Positions 7,319-16,000 of a stretch of 64,000 nt of DNA are shown here, piece after piece. Made by a program: the position numbers and the translations under genes. The notes under the pieces were generated by a model that was not told the origin of the DNA, did not search any database, and saw only the letters and a program-made list of their open reading frames with translations. Within the stretch, counting starts at the first letter, position 1. Each line of letters begins with the position of its first letter. The stretch is taken from positions 2,542,001 through 2,606,000 of the forward strand of contig NZ_LR594662.1 in the NCBI RefSeq assembly GCF_901827175.1, written 5' to 3'. The stretch comes from Variovorax sp. RA8 (GTDB lineage Bacteria; Pseudomonadota; Gammaproteobacteria; Burkholderiales; Burkholderiaceae_C).

Positions 7319-9238
7319 ATGAAATCCAGGCAATGGACTCTTGGCGCCAAGCTGGCCTTGGTCGCCATGCCGTTTCTGCTGGCCGCCCTGTGTGCCATTG
7401 CCACGCTCGTCTACATGTCGTGGCAGATCGAGGGTGGCGCCGCTGCCGTCAACGAGGCGGGGCGCATGCGCATGCGTACTTATCAGATCGTGCTGTCGGC
7501 CAGCGCGCAGGACGTGCAGGCGTTGTCCAGGCAAGTGGCAGAGTTCGAGCGCAGCCTCCAGCTGCTGCGCAGCGGCGACGTCGAGCGGCCGCTCGCCGTG
7601 CCCTGGGGCGGCGCCAGTCGCGAGCGCTTCGCCGTGGTCGAACGCGACTGGGCCGCCTTCCGCGGCCGCCTGGCCGATCCGGCGCCGCCCGGCGCCTCCA
7701 TCAGTACCGACCTCGGCACGGAAGCGGCCGCGTTCACGTCGGGCATCGATGCATTCGTCGCAGGCATCGAAGACCATCTGTCCCGGTGGACCGCCGTCAT
7801 GCATCTGCTGCAGGTCGCGATGATGGGCATCGCGCTGATCGGCGCGGCCGTGCTGGTCCATACCGGCTACCGGTTCGTCCTGGAGCCGCTGAGCTTGCTC
7901 AAGCAGGCGATTCATCGGCTCCAGGGCGGCGACCTCGGCGCCCGGGTCGCGCGCACGAGCACGGACGAATTCGCGACCCTGGCGGAGGGATTCAACGACA
8001 TGGCCGAGCAGTTGCAGTCCATGTACCGGGGCCTGGAGAGCAGAGTGCAGGAGAAGACGGCGCAGCTGGAGGAAGAGCGCGGCCGCCTGGAATGCCTCTA
8101 CGAGATCACGACGCTGGTCGCCAAGGCCGCGACACTCGACGAACTCGCCCGCGGATTCACCGAGAGCATCGCCCGCATCGCCCATGCGGACGGCGTCGCC
8201 CTGCGCTGGTCGGACGAGGCCAACCGCCGCTACCTGATGCTGGCCTCGCAGGGCTTGCCGCAGGTGATGCAGGACGCCGAGCATTGCGTGGCCGCCGGTG
8301 ACTGCCATTGCGGCTCCACTCCCGCGTCGTCGGGCGCGCGCGTGATTCAGATCCGCACCACGCAGCCCGTTCGGATGCTGCATTGCGCGCAGGCCGGCTT
8401 CGAGACCGTGGTCTCGATACCGATCCGCCTGCATGAGCGGCTGATGGGCGAGGTGGACCTGTTTTTCCACGCCCGGATCACGATCTCCGAGGCGGAGCGC
8501 TCGCTGCTGGAATCGCTCACGGTCCACCTCGCGGGTGCCATGGAGAACCTTCGGTTGAACTCGCTGGGGCTCGAGGCCGCGATCTCGCAGGAACGAGGCC
8601 TCCTGGCGCGCGAGCTGCACGACTCGATCGCCCAATCGCTCGCATTCTTGAAGATCCAGGTGCAGCTCATGCGAGACGCGCTCGCCGCCGGCGACGGCAC
8701 ACAGGTTCAGCATGTGCTGGGGGAGATCGACATCGGCGTGCGCGAGAGCTATGGCGATGTGCGCGAGCTGCTGATGCATTTCCGCACGCGGGCCAACGGC
8801 GAGGACATCGAGCCGGCGCTCCTGACGACGCTGCGAAAGTTCGAGCACCAGAGCGGCCTCAAGGCAAGACTCCAGATGCTGGGGCAGGGCATGCCCTTGT
8901 TGCCGGACACGCAGATCCAGGTGCTGCACATCGTGCAGGAGGCGCTGTCGAACGTTCGCAAGCATGCTCGTGCCAGCCAGGTGTGGCTGGACGTGCAGCA
9001 GGCACCGCAATGGCGGGTCGAAGTGCGCGACGATGGTGTCGGGTTCGCCGACGGAAGCCGGGGTGCCGACGAGACCCACGTCGGCATGCGCATCATGGCC
9101 GAGCGTGCGGAACGCCTGGGTGCGCTGCTGGACGTCATGTCCTCGCCGGGCCGGGGCACGTCGGTCGTCCTGACCCTGCCGATGCCGTCCGGCACGGCCG
9201 GCATGGCGGCGATGGCACCTCAACGGCGCGTGGCCTGA
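7319..9238 (+). CDS. narX: Nitrate/nitrite sensor histidine kinase NarX
   Basis: Inner-membrane sensor kinase, 639 residues. TM1 spans residues 9-33; directly after it the P-box VNEAGRMRMRTYQI (44-57) corresponds to the nitrate-binding helix of NarX/NarQ. TM2 is at about 160-182, HAMP about 185-235, and a GAF-like central module about 255-410 contains cysteines (AGDCHCG, CAQAGF). The HisKA_3 segment RELHDSIAQSLAFLKIQVQL has phospho-acceptor His434, and a HATPase domain with DDGVGF follows. ATGs at 7316 and 7319 are adjacent; the longer frame from 7238 begins inside the FNR box and is rejected. narL follows six bases later. Confidence 0.93.
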   Translation: MKSRQWTLGAKLALVAMPFLLAALCAIATLVYMSWQIEGGAAAVNEAGRMRMRTYQIVLSASAQDVQALSRQVAEFERSLQLLRSGDVERPLAVPWGGASRERFAVVERDWAAFRGRLADPAPPGASISTDLGTEAAAFTSGIDAFVAGIEDHLSRWTAVMHLLQVAMMGIALIGAAVLVHTGYRFVLEPLSLLKQAIHRLQGGDLGARVARTSTDEFATLAEGFNDMAEQLQSMYRGLESRVQEKTAQLEEERGRLECLYEITTLVAKAATLDELARGFTESIARIAHADGVALRWSDEANRRYLMLASQGLPQVMQDAEHCVAAGDCHCGSTPASSGARVIQIRTTQPVRMLHCAQAGFETVVSIPIRLHERLMGEVDLFFHARITISEAERSLLESLTVHLAGAMENLRLNSLGLEAAISQERGLLARELHDSIAQSLAFLKIQVQLMRDALAAGDGTQVQHVLGEIDIGVRESYGDVRELLMHFRTRANGEDIEPALLTTLRKFEHQSGLKARLQMLGQGMPLLPDTQIQVLHIVQEALSNVRKHARASQVWLDVQQAPQWRVEVRDDGVGFADGSRGADETHVGMRIMAERAERLGALLDVMSSPGRGTSVVLTLPMPSGTAGMAAMAPQRRVA

Positions 9239-9244
9239 ACTCCC

Positions 9245-9928
9245 ATGAACACGCTTGCGACCAGAATCCGCATCCTGGTGGTCGACGATCACACGCTGTT
9301 CCGGCGCGGGCTGACGGCACTGCTGCACCGCGACCCCGAGTTCGAGGTGGTAGGCGACGCCGCCGATGCGGGCGAGGCGCAGCGCCGCGCCCAGGAACTC
9401 AAGCCCGACCTGATCCTCCTGGACAACCATCTGCCCGGTGTGACGGGGGTCGACGCCTTGCCGGCGCTGCGCGAGGCCGTGCCCGCGGCACGGGTGCTGA
9501 TGTTGACGGTCAGCGAGGACGAACGCGACCTCGCCGGCGCCCTGCGTGCGGGCGCGAGCGGCTACCTGCTCAAGACCATCGAGGGTGACGCGCTCGCCGT
9601 GGCGATCCGCAGGGCGATGCGCGGGGAGAACATCGTGGCCGAGGAGATGACCGGCAAGCTGGTGGCGGCCTACCGCGACGCCGCCACGCCGAAGCCCGGA
9701 GCAAGTGCCGAGCCCGCGGCGCCGGCGTCGCCGCTGGACGCACTCTCGCCACGCGAGCAGGACATCCTGCGCGGCATCGCCAGCGGGCAGGGCAACAAGG
9801 AGATTGCACGCTCGCTGGGCATCGCCGAGACCACGGTGAAGATCCACGTGCAGCACATCCTGCGCAAGCTCGACGTGAGCTCGCGCGTGCAGGCCGCCGT
9901 TATCGCAGTCGAGCGCAGCCTGGGTTGA
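9245..9928 (+). CDS. narL: Nitrate/nitrite response regulator NarL
   Basis: 227-residue LuxR-type response regulator. Receiver domain at the N-terminus (VVDDHTLFRRGL; phospho-acceptor Asp60 in ILLDNHLPG; switch Lys in YLLKTIEG), then a linker rich in Ala/Pro, then a GerE helix-turn-helix (LSPREQDILRGIASGQGNKE, ETTVKIHVQHILRKLDVSSR). It pairs with NarX immediately upstream and is expected to regulate the nar operon that follows. Its stop codon lies inside a Crp/Fnr-type site at 9925-9938. Confidence 0.93.
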   Translation: MNTLATRIRILVVDDHTLFRRGLTALLHRDPEFEVVGDAADAGEAQRRAQELKPDLILLDNHLPGVTGVDALPALREAVPAARVLMLTVSEDERDLAGALRAGASGYLLKTIEGDALAVAIRRAMRGENIVAEEMTGKLVAAYRDAATPKPGASAEPAAPASPLDALSPREQDILRGIASGQGNKEIARSLGIAETTVKIHVQHILRKLDVSSRVQAAVIAVERSLG

Positions 9929-9938
9929 TCCAGCGCAA
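9925..9938. promoter_or_regulatory. Hybrid Fnr/Dnr-type site TTGAT-CCAG-CGCAA upstream of narK1
   Basis: One half matches FNR (TTGAT), the other matches the CGCAA half of the palindromes at 1688 and 23238. It overlaps the narL stop codon. A weak -10 (GGTAGT, 9961-9966) sits at the class II distance of 29.5 bases, which would start narK1 mRNA near 9973 at the foot of the hairpin at 9971. Candidate control site of narK1K2GHJI. Confidence 0.45.
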
Positions 9939-9970
9939 GCGCGCGCCGTTCTCCCGCACCGGTAGTTCTT

Positions 9971-10007
9971 CATGAGGATGCCGGCTTCCGGCCGCATCGT
10001 CCTCATG
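9971..10007. terminator. Long imperfect hairpin between narL and narK1
   Basis: Outer arms CATGAGGA (9971-9978) and TCCTCATG (10000-10007) pair perfectly; an inner stem GCCGG-CTT-CCGGC (9980-9992) lies inside. A second small stem CCCTC-CCACC-GAGGG follows at 10019-10033. No T tract follows. It could terminate narXL or form the 5' leader of narK1 mRNA. Confidence 0.45.
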
Positions 10008-10092
10008 CCATGCCACCGCCCTCCCACCGAGGGATTCCGCCAGGCGTCGGTGCTTCCTAAAGTGCAACCATGATCAACGAACGGACTCCGTC

Positions 10093-11382
10093 ATGAGCAG
10101 GAACAGCCAGGCACTGGCGGTCTTGATGGTCAGCACGCTGGCGTTCACGGTGTGCTTCATGGTGTGGATGATGTTCGGCGTGATCGGCATTCCGATCAAG
10201 AAGACGCTGGGCCTGAACGCCACCGAGTTCGGCCTGCTGACCGCGACGCCGGTGCTCACCGGTTCGCTGATCCGCGTTCCCCTGGGGATCTGGACCGACA
10301 AGTACGGCGGCCGCATCGTGATGGCGCTGCTGATGGCGCTCACCGTGCCTGCCATCTGGCTGATGAGCTACGCAACGGCCTACTGGCATTTCCTGGTCAT
10401 CGGCCTGTTCGTCGGCCTGGCCGGCGGCTCGTTCTCGGTGGGCACGCCGTACGTGGCGCGCTGGTTCCCCAAGAACCGCCAGGGCTTCGCGATGGGCGTC
10501 TACGGCGCCGGCAACTCGGGCGCGGCGGTCAACAAGTTCATCGCACCGGCACTTGTCGTCGCCTTCGGATGGTCCATGGTGCCGCAGGTGTACGCCGCCA
10601 TCATGCTGGGCACCCTGGTGCTGTTCTGGATGTTCAGCGCGAGCGACCCGGCGCACCTCGTTCCGAGCCATACGCGCTTCTCGGACCAGCTGCGCGCGCT
10701 GAAGGACCCGAAGGTCATCAAGTACTGCCAGTACTACAGCATCGTGTTCGGCGGCTACGTGGCGCTGAGCCTCTGGATGGTGCAGTACTACATCGGCGAG
10801 TTCGGGCTCGACATTCGTACCGCGGCGCTCCTGGCGGCGTGCTTCTCGCTGCCGGGCGGGGTGCTGCGCGCCGTGGGCGGCTGGCTGAGCGACAAGTACG
10901 GCGCACATGCCGTCACCTGGTGGGTGATGTGGGTCAGCTGGATCTGCCTCTTCCTGCTGAGCTACCCGCAGACCGATTTCACCATCGTCACCCTCACCGG
11001 CCCGAAGACCTTCCACATCGGCCTGAATGTCTACGCCTTCACCGGCCTGATGTTCCTGCTCGGCATCGCGTTCGCCTTCGGCAAGGCCTCGGTGTTCAAG
11101 TACATCGCCGACGACTACCCCGAGAACATCGGGACCATCAGCGGCATCGTCGGCCTGGCCGGCGGGATGGGCGGCTTCGTGCTGCCGATCATGTTCGGCG
11201 CGCTGGTGGACGTGACCGGCATTCGTTCCAGCGCCTTCATGCTGATGTACGGCGTGGTCTGGGTGTCGCTGATCTGGATGTACTGGACCGAGGTGCGCAG
11301 CACCGAGGTCATGGGCCGCCACGCCCACGCCTTCCGGCTCGACGGCCGAACCACGCCCCCTTCATTGAAGGAATCCGCATGA
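10093..11382 (+). CDS. narK1: Nitrate/nitrite transporter, NarK1 type
   Basis: MFS transporter of the nitrate-nitrite porter family, 429 residues, 12 predicted membrane segments. The NNP nitrate signature GLAGGSFSVGTPYVARWFPK is followed by GVYGAGNSGAA, and a second glycine-rich signature (GIVGLAGGMGGFVLPIMFG) lies in the C-terminal half. In two-gene narK1K2 systems the first is usually the proton-driven nitrate importer. The ATG at 10093 is preceded by only a weak ribosome site. Its end overlaps narK2 by ATGA. Confidence 0.92.
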   Translation: MSRNSQALAVLMVSTLAFTVCFMVWMMFGVIGIPIKKTLGLNATEFGLLTATPVLTGSLIRVPLGIWTDKYGGRIVMALLMALTVPAIWLMSYATAYWHFLVIGLFVGLAGGSFSVGTPYVARWFPKNRQGFAMGVYGAGNSGAAVNKFIAPALVVAFGWSMVPQVYAAIMLGTLVLFWMFSASDPAHLVPSHTRFSDQLRALKDPKVIKYCQYYSIVFGGYVALSLWMVQYYIGEFGLDIRTAALLAACFSLPGGVLRAVGGWLSDKYGAHAVTWWVMWVSWICLFLLSYPQTDFTIVTLTGPKTFHIGLNVYAFTGLMFLLGIAFAFGKASVFKYIADDYPENIGTISGIVGLAGGMGGFVLPIMFGALVDVTGIRSSAFMLMYGVVWVSLIWMYWTEVRSTEVMGRHAHAFRLDGRTTPPSLKESA

Positions 11383-13028
11383 GCACTCTTGACACGACGG
11401 CGCGGGCGCAACCCCCCAACGGCGCCGACATCGCCGACTGGCGGCCGGAAGACGAGGCCTTCTGGGCCTCCACCGGCCGGCACATCGCCTATCGCAATCT
11501 GTGGATCTCGGTGCCCGCGTTGTTGTGCGGCTTCGCGATCTGGGGCATGTGGGGAATCATCACGGTCCAGATGCTGAACCTGGGCTTTCCGTTCAGCCAG
11601 GCCGAACTGTTCTCGCTGACCGCCATTTCGGGGCTCGCAGGCGCCACGATGCGCATCCCGGCCTCGTTCCTGATCCGCCTGGCGGGCGGCCGCAACACCA
11701 TCTTCCTGACCACCGCCATGCTGTTGGCCCCGGCCATCGGCACCGGCATCGTGCTGCAGCACAAGGACTGGCCGTTGTGGTCCTTCCAGCTGATGGCGCT
11801 GTGGTCGGGCGTGGGCGGCGGCAACTTCGCAAGCTCGATGTCCAACATCAGCACCTTCTTCCCCAAGCGGCTGCAGGGGACCGCCCTGGGGCTGAACGCC
11901 GGCCTGGGCAATTTCGGCGTGACGAGCATGCAGATCGTCATTCCTCTCGTCATGACGGTCGGGCTGTTCGGCGCACTCGGCGGCGAACCGATGACGCTGG
12001 TGAAGGACAGCGGCTGGATCTTCGGCAAGATCCCCGCCGGCACGGCCACCTGGATCCAGAACGCCGGCCTGGCCTGGGTGCTGTCGCTGGTGCCGCTGGC
12101 CGTGTTGTGCTGGTTCGGCATGAACAACCTGAAGACCGTGTCGCCGAACACGGGCAATGCGATCGTCGCCTTCCTCAAGATCATCTGGCTCTACACGCTG
12201 TCCTTCGTCCCGGCCGGCCTCGGCCTGTACCTGTACCTGCCGCCGCCCACGGGCCTCGGGGTGCTGAACATGTGGATCGCGATGCCGCTGATCATCGTCA
12301 GCACGCTGATGGTGCTCAAGCTGACGGCCTTCGGGCCGATGAAGGAGAGCATCGCCAAGCAGTTCGAGATCTTCCGCAACAGGCACACCTGGGCGTTGAC
12401 GCTGCTGTACATGGTGACCTTCGGCTCGTTCATCGGCTTCTCGATGGCGCTGCCGCTGGCGATCACGGTGATCTTCGGCGTCAGCCACGTGCCCGATGCG
12501 TCGGGCGTGATGCAGCACACGCTGAAGAACCCCAACGCGCCGTCGGCGCTCACCTATGCATGGATCGGGCCTTTCATCGGCGCGGCGGTGCGGCCGGTCG
12601 GCGGCTGGATCTCGGACAAGATCGGGGGCTCGATCGTGACCGAGATCATTTCGGCCGTGATGGTGGTGGCCTCGGCGGCTGTCGGCTACGTGATGCTGCT
12701 GGCCTACCGCTCGGCTGCGCCCGAGCAGTACTTCCTGATCTTCATGGCGCTGTTCGTGGTGCTCTTCACCGCCAGCGGCATCGGCAACGGCTCGACCTTC
12801 CGCACCATCGGCGTCATTTTCGACCGGCAGCAGGCCGGGCCCGTGCTCGGCTGGACCTCGGCCGTGGCGGCGTATGGGGCCTTCATCGCGCCGGTGGTGA
12901 TCGGTGCGCAGATCAAGGCCGCGAGGCCCGAACTCGCCATGTACGGCTTCGCGGTGTTCTACGCGCTGTGCCTCGTTCTCAACTGGTGGTTCTACCTGCG
13001 TGCCAATGCGTACGTGAAGAACCCCTGA
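11379..13028 (+). CDS. narK2: Nitrate/nitrite antiporter, NarK2 type
   Basis: 549-residue MFS transporter of the nitrate-nitrite porter family, longer than NarK1 because of an N-terminal cytoplasmic stretch and an enlarged central loop. Signature GVGGGNFASSMSNISTFFPK followed by GLNAGLGNFGV, and the paired C-terminal arginine region AAVRPVGGWISDKIGGSIVT. In Paracoccus and pseudomonads this type exchanges nitrate for nitrite during respiration. The start at 11379 has GAAGGAA upstream and overlaps the narK1 stop (ATGA). narG begins 26 bases after its end. Confidence 0.92.
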   Translation: MSTLDTTARAQPPNGADIADWRPEDEAFWASTGRHIAYRNLWISVPALLCGFAIWGMWGIITVQMLNLGFPFSQAELFSLTAISGLAGATMRIPASFLIRLAGGRNTIFLTTAMLLAPAIGTGIVLQHKDWPLWSFQLMALWSGVGGGNFASSMSNISTFFPKRLQGTALGLNAGLGNFGVTSMQIVIPLVMTVGLFGALGGEPMTLVKDSGWIFGKIPAGTATWIQNAGLAWVLSLVPLAVLCWFGMNNLKTVSPNTGNAIVAFLKIIWLYTLSFVPAGLGLYLYLPPPTGLGVLNMWIAMPLIIVSTLMVLKLTAFGPMKESIAKQFEIFRNRHTWALTLLYMVTFGSFIGFSMALPLAITVIFGVSHVPDASGVMQHTLKNPNAPSALTYAWIGPFIGAAVRPVGGWISDKIGGSIVTEIISAVMVVASAAVGYVMLLAYRSAAPEQYFLIFMALFVVLFTASGIGNGSTFRTIGVIFDRQQAGPVLGWTSAVAAYGAFIAPVVIGAQIKAARPELAMYGFAVFYALCLVLNWWFYLRANAYVKNP

Positions 13029-13054
13029 CTCCACACTTTTCCGGAGCCCAAGCG

Positions 13055-16000
13055 ATGAGTCATTTTCTGGACCGCCTCAGCTACTTCAGCCAACCGAGGG
13101 AAGCCTTCTCTGGCGACCACGGCGTCACGACGGGCGAGGACCGCACGTGGGAAGACGCCTACCGCAACCGCTGGGCGCACGACAAGGTCGTGCGCTCGAC
13201 GCACGGCGTGAACTGCACCGGCTCGTGCTCCTGGAAGATCTACGTCAAGGGCGGCATCGTCACCTGGGAGACGCAGCAGACGGACTACCCGCGCACGCGC
13301 TGGGATATGCCCAACCACGAGCCGCGCGGCTGCGCACGCGGCGCCAGCTACAGCTGGTACCTGTACAGCGCGAACCGCGTCAAGTACCCGATGGTGCGCG
13401 GCAGGCTCCTGAAGAGCTGGCGCGAGGCGCGCATCGCACACGACCCCGTCGGCGCTTGGGCTTCGATCGTCGAGGACGATGCAAGGCGCCGCGACTACCA
13501 GCAGGTGCGCGGCCTCGGCGGCTTCGTGCGCTCGACGTGGGAGGAAGTCAACGAGATCGTTGCAGCGGCCAACGTCTACACGATCAGGAAGCATGGCCCC
13601 GACCGCATCATCGGCTTCTCGCCGATCCCCGCGATGTCGATGATCAGCTATGCCGCGGGCAGCCGCTATCTCAGCCTGATCGGCGGGGTGTGCATGAGCT
13701 TCTACGACTGGTACTGCGACCTGCCGCCGGCAAGCCCGCAGGTCTGGGGCGAGCAGACCGACGTGCCCGAGTCGGCCGACTGGTACAACTCCAGCTACAT
13801 CATCGCCTGGGGCTCCAACGTGCCGCAGACGCGCACGCCCGACGCGCACTTCTTCACCGAGGTGCGCTACAAGGGTGCGAAGACGGTGGCCGTGACCCCC
13901 GACTATTCCGAAGTCGCCAAGCTGGCGGACATCTGGATGCACCCGAAGCAGGGCACCGACGCCGCCGTGGCCATGGCCATGGGCCACGTGATCCTGAAGG
14001 AGTTCTACTTCCCCGACGGCGGACGCGAGCGCAGCGCCTACTTCGACGACTACGTGCGCCGCTACACCGACATGCCGATGCTGGTGATGCTCAAGGAGCA
14101 CACCCTGCCCGGCGGCGAGGTCATCATGGTGCCCGACCGCTACGTGCGCGCTTCGGACTTCAACGGCAAGCTCGGCCAGGCCAACAATCCCGAGTGGAAG
14201 ACCGTCGCCTTCGACCAGCACGGCAAGGTGGTGCTGCCGCACGGCGCGATCGGCTTCCGATGGGGGCCCGATGGGCGCGCCGACGAGGGCCAGTGGAACC
14301 TCGAGGCCAGGGAGGCGCGCCACGGCGACGAGGTGAGGCTCAGGTTGTCGGCACTCGAGGGCGACCAGCCGAGCACGGAGACGGCGCGGGTCGGATTCCC
14401 GTACTTCGGCGGCATCGCGAGCGAGCACTTCCCGTCCAGCGAACAGGGCGACGTGCTGGTGCGCATGGTGCCGGTCACGCGTGTCCCGCTGGGCAAGGCC
14501 GGCGAGCATCGCGACGCGATCGTGGCCACCGTGTTCGACCTGCAGGTGGCGAACTACGGCGTGGCGCGCGGACTCCCCGGCGAAGATGGTGCCCCCACGC
14601 TCGGCGCTGACGCGTCCTCGCTGCCCCCCGAGGGGGCTGGCGCCACCTTGGGGCGGCCCGGCGGCGTCGCCCGCGCAGCCGCCAGCTTCGACGACGACAC
14701 CCCCTACACGCCGGCATGGCAGGAGCGCATCACCGGCACGCCGCGCGCGCAGTTGATCACGGTGGCGCGCCAGTTCGCCGAGAACGCGCACAAGACGCAA
14801 GGCAAGTCGATGGTGATCATCGGCGCGGCGATGAACCACTGGTACCACAGCGACATGAACTACCGCGGCGTCATCAACATGCTGATGATGTGCGGCTGCA
14901 TCGGCAAGAGCGGGGGAGGGTGGTCGCACTACGTCGGCCAGGAGAAGCTGCGCCCGCAGACCGGCTGGACCGCGCTGGCCTTCGCGCTGGACTGGATCCG
15001 CCCGCCCCGCCAGATGAACAGCACCAGCTTCTTCTACGCCCACACCGACCAGTGGCGCTACGAGAAGCTGGGCATGGAGGAAGTGCTCTCGCCGCTGGCC
15101 GACAAGAAGGCGTACGCGGGCAGCATGATCGACTACAACGTGCGCGCCGAGCGCATGGGCTGGTTGCCGAGTGCGCCGCAGCTGCAGACCAATCCGCTGC
15201 AGGTGGTGCGCGACGCGCAGGCCGCCGGCGTCGACCCGAAGGACTACGCCGTGCGGGCACTGAAGGACGGCTCGCTCAGGATGAGCTGTACCGACCCGGA
15301 CCACCCGGACAACTGGCCGCGCAACATGTTCGTGTGGCGCTCCAACATCCTGGGCTCCAGCGGCAAGGGCCACGAGTACTTCCTCAAGCACCTGCTCGGC
15401 ACGAGCAATGGCGTGCAGGGAAAGGACCTGGGTGCCGAGGAGGCCAAACCCGAGGAGGTCGTCTGGCACGACAAGGCGCCTGAAGGCAAGCTCGACCTGC
15501 TGGTGACGCTCGACTTCCGCATGAGCACCACCTGCCTCTACAGCGACATCGTGCTGCCGACGGCGACCTGGTATGAGAAGAACGATCTCAACACGAGCGA
15601 CATGCATCCCTTCATCCATCCGCTGTCCACGGCGGTGGACCCGGCCTGGCAATCGCGCAGCGACTGGGACATCTACAAGGGCTTTGCCAGGAAGTTCAGC
15701 GAGGTCTGCGTCGGCCACCTCGGCGTCGAGCGCGAGCTGGTGCTGACGCCCCTGATGCATGACAGCCCTGCCGAACTGGCCCAGCCCTTCGAGGTTCGGG
15801 ACTGGAAGCGTGGCGAATGCGAGCTGGTGCCGGGCAAGACCGCGCCCAACATGCAGGTGGTCGAGCGCGACTACCCGAACGTCTTCAAGCGCTTCACCGC
15901 CCTGGGTCCGCTGATGGGCAAGGCCGGCAACGGCGGCAAGGGCATCGGCTGGAACACGCAGTCCGAGGTGAAGCAGCTCGGCGAGCTCTCCGGCTTCGTC

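Noticed and set aside
6629..10027. Minus-strand frame of about 1,130 codons covering narXL and usp
   Set aside because: Shadow of the NarX and NarL coding frames; no family resemblance.
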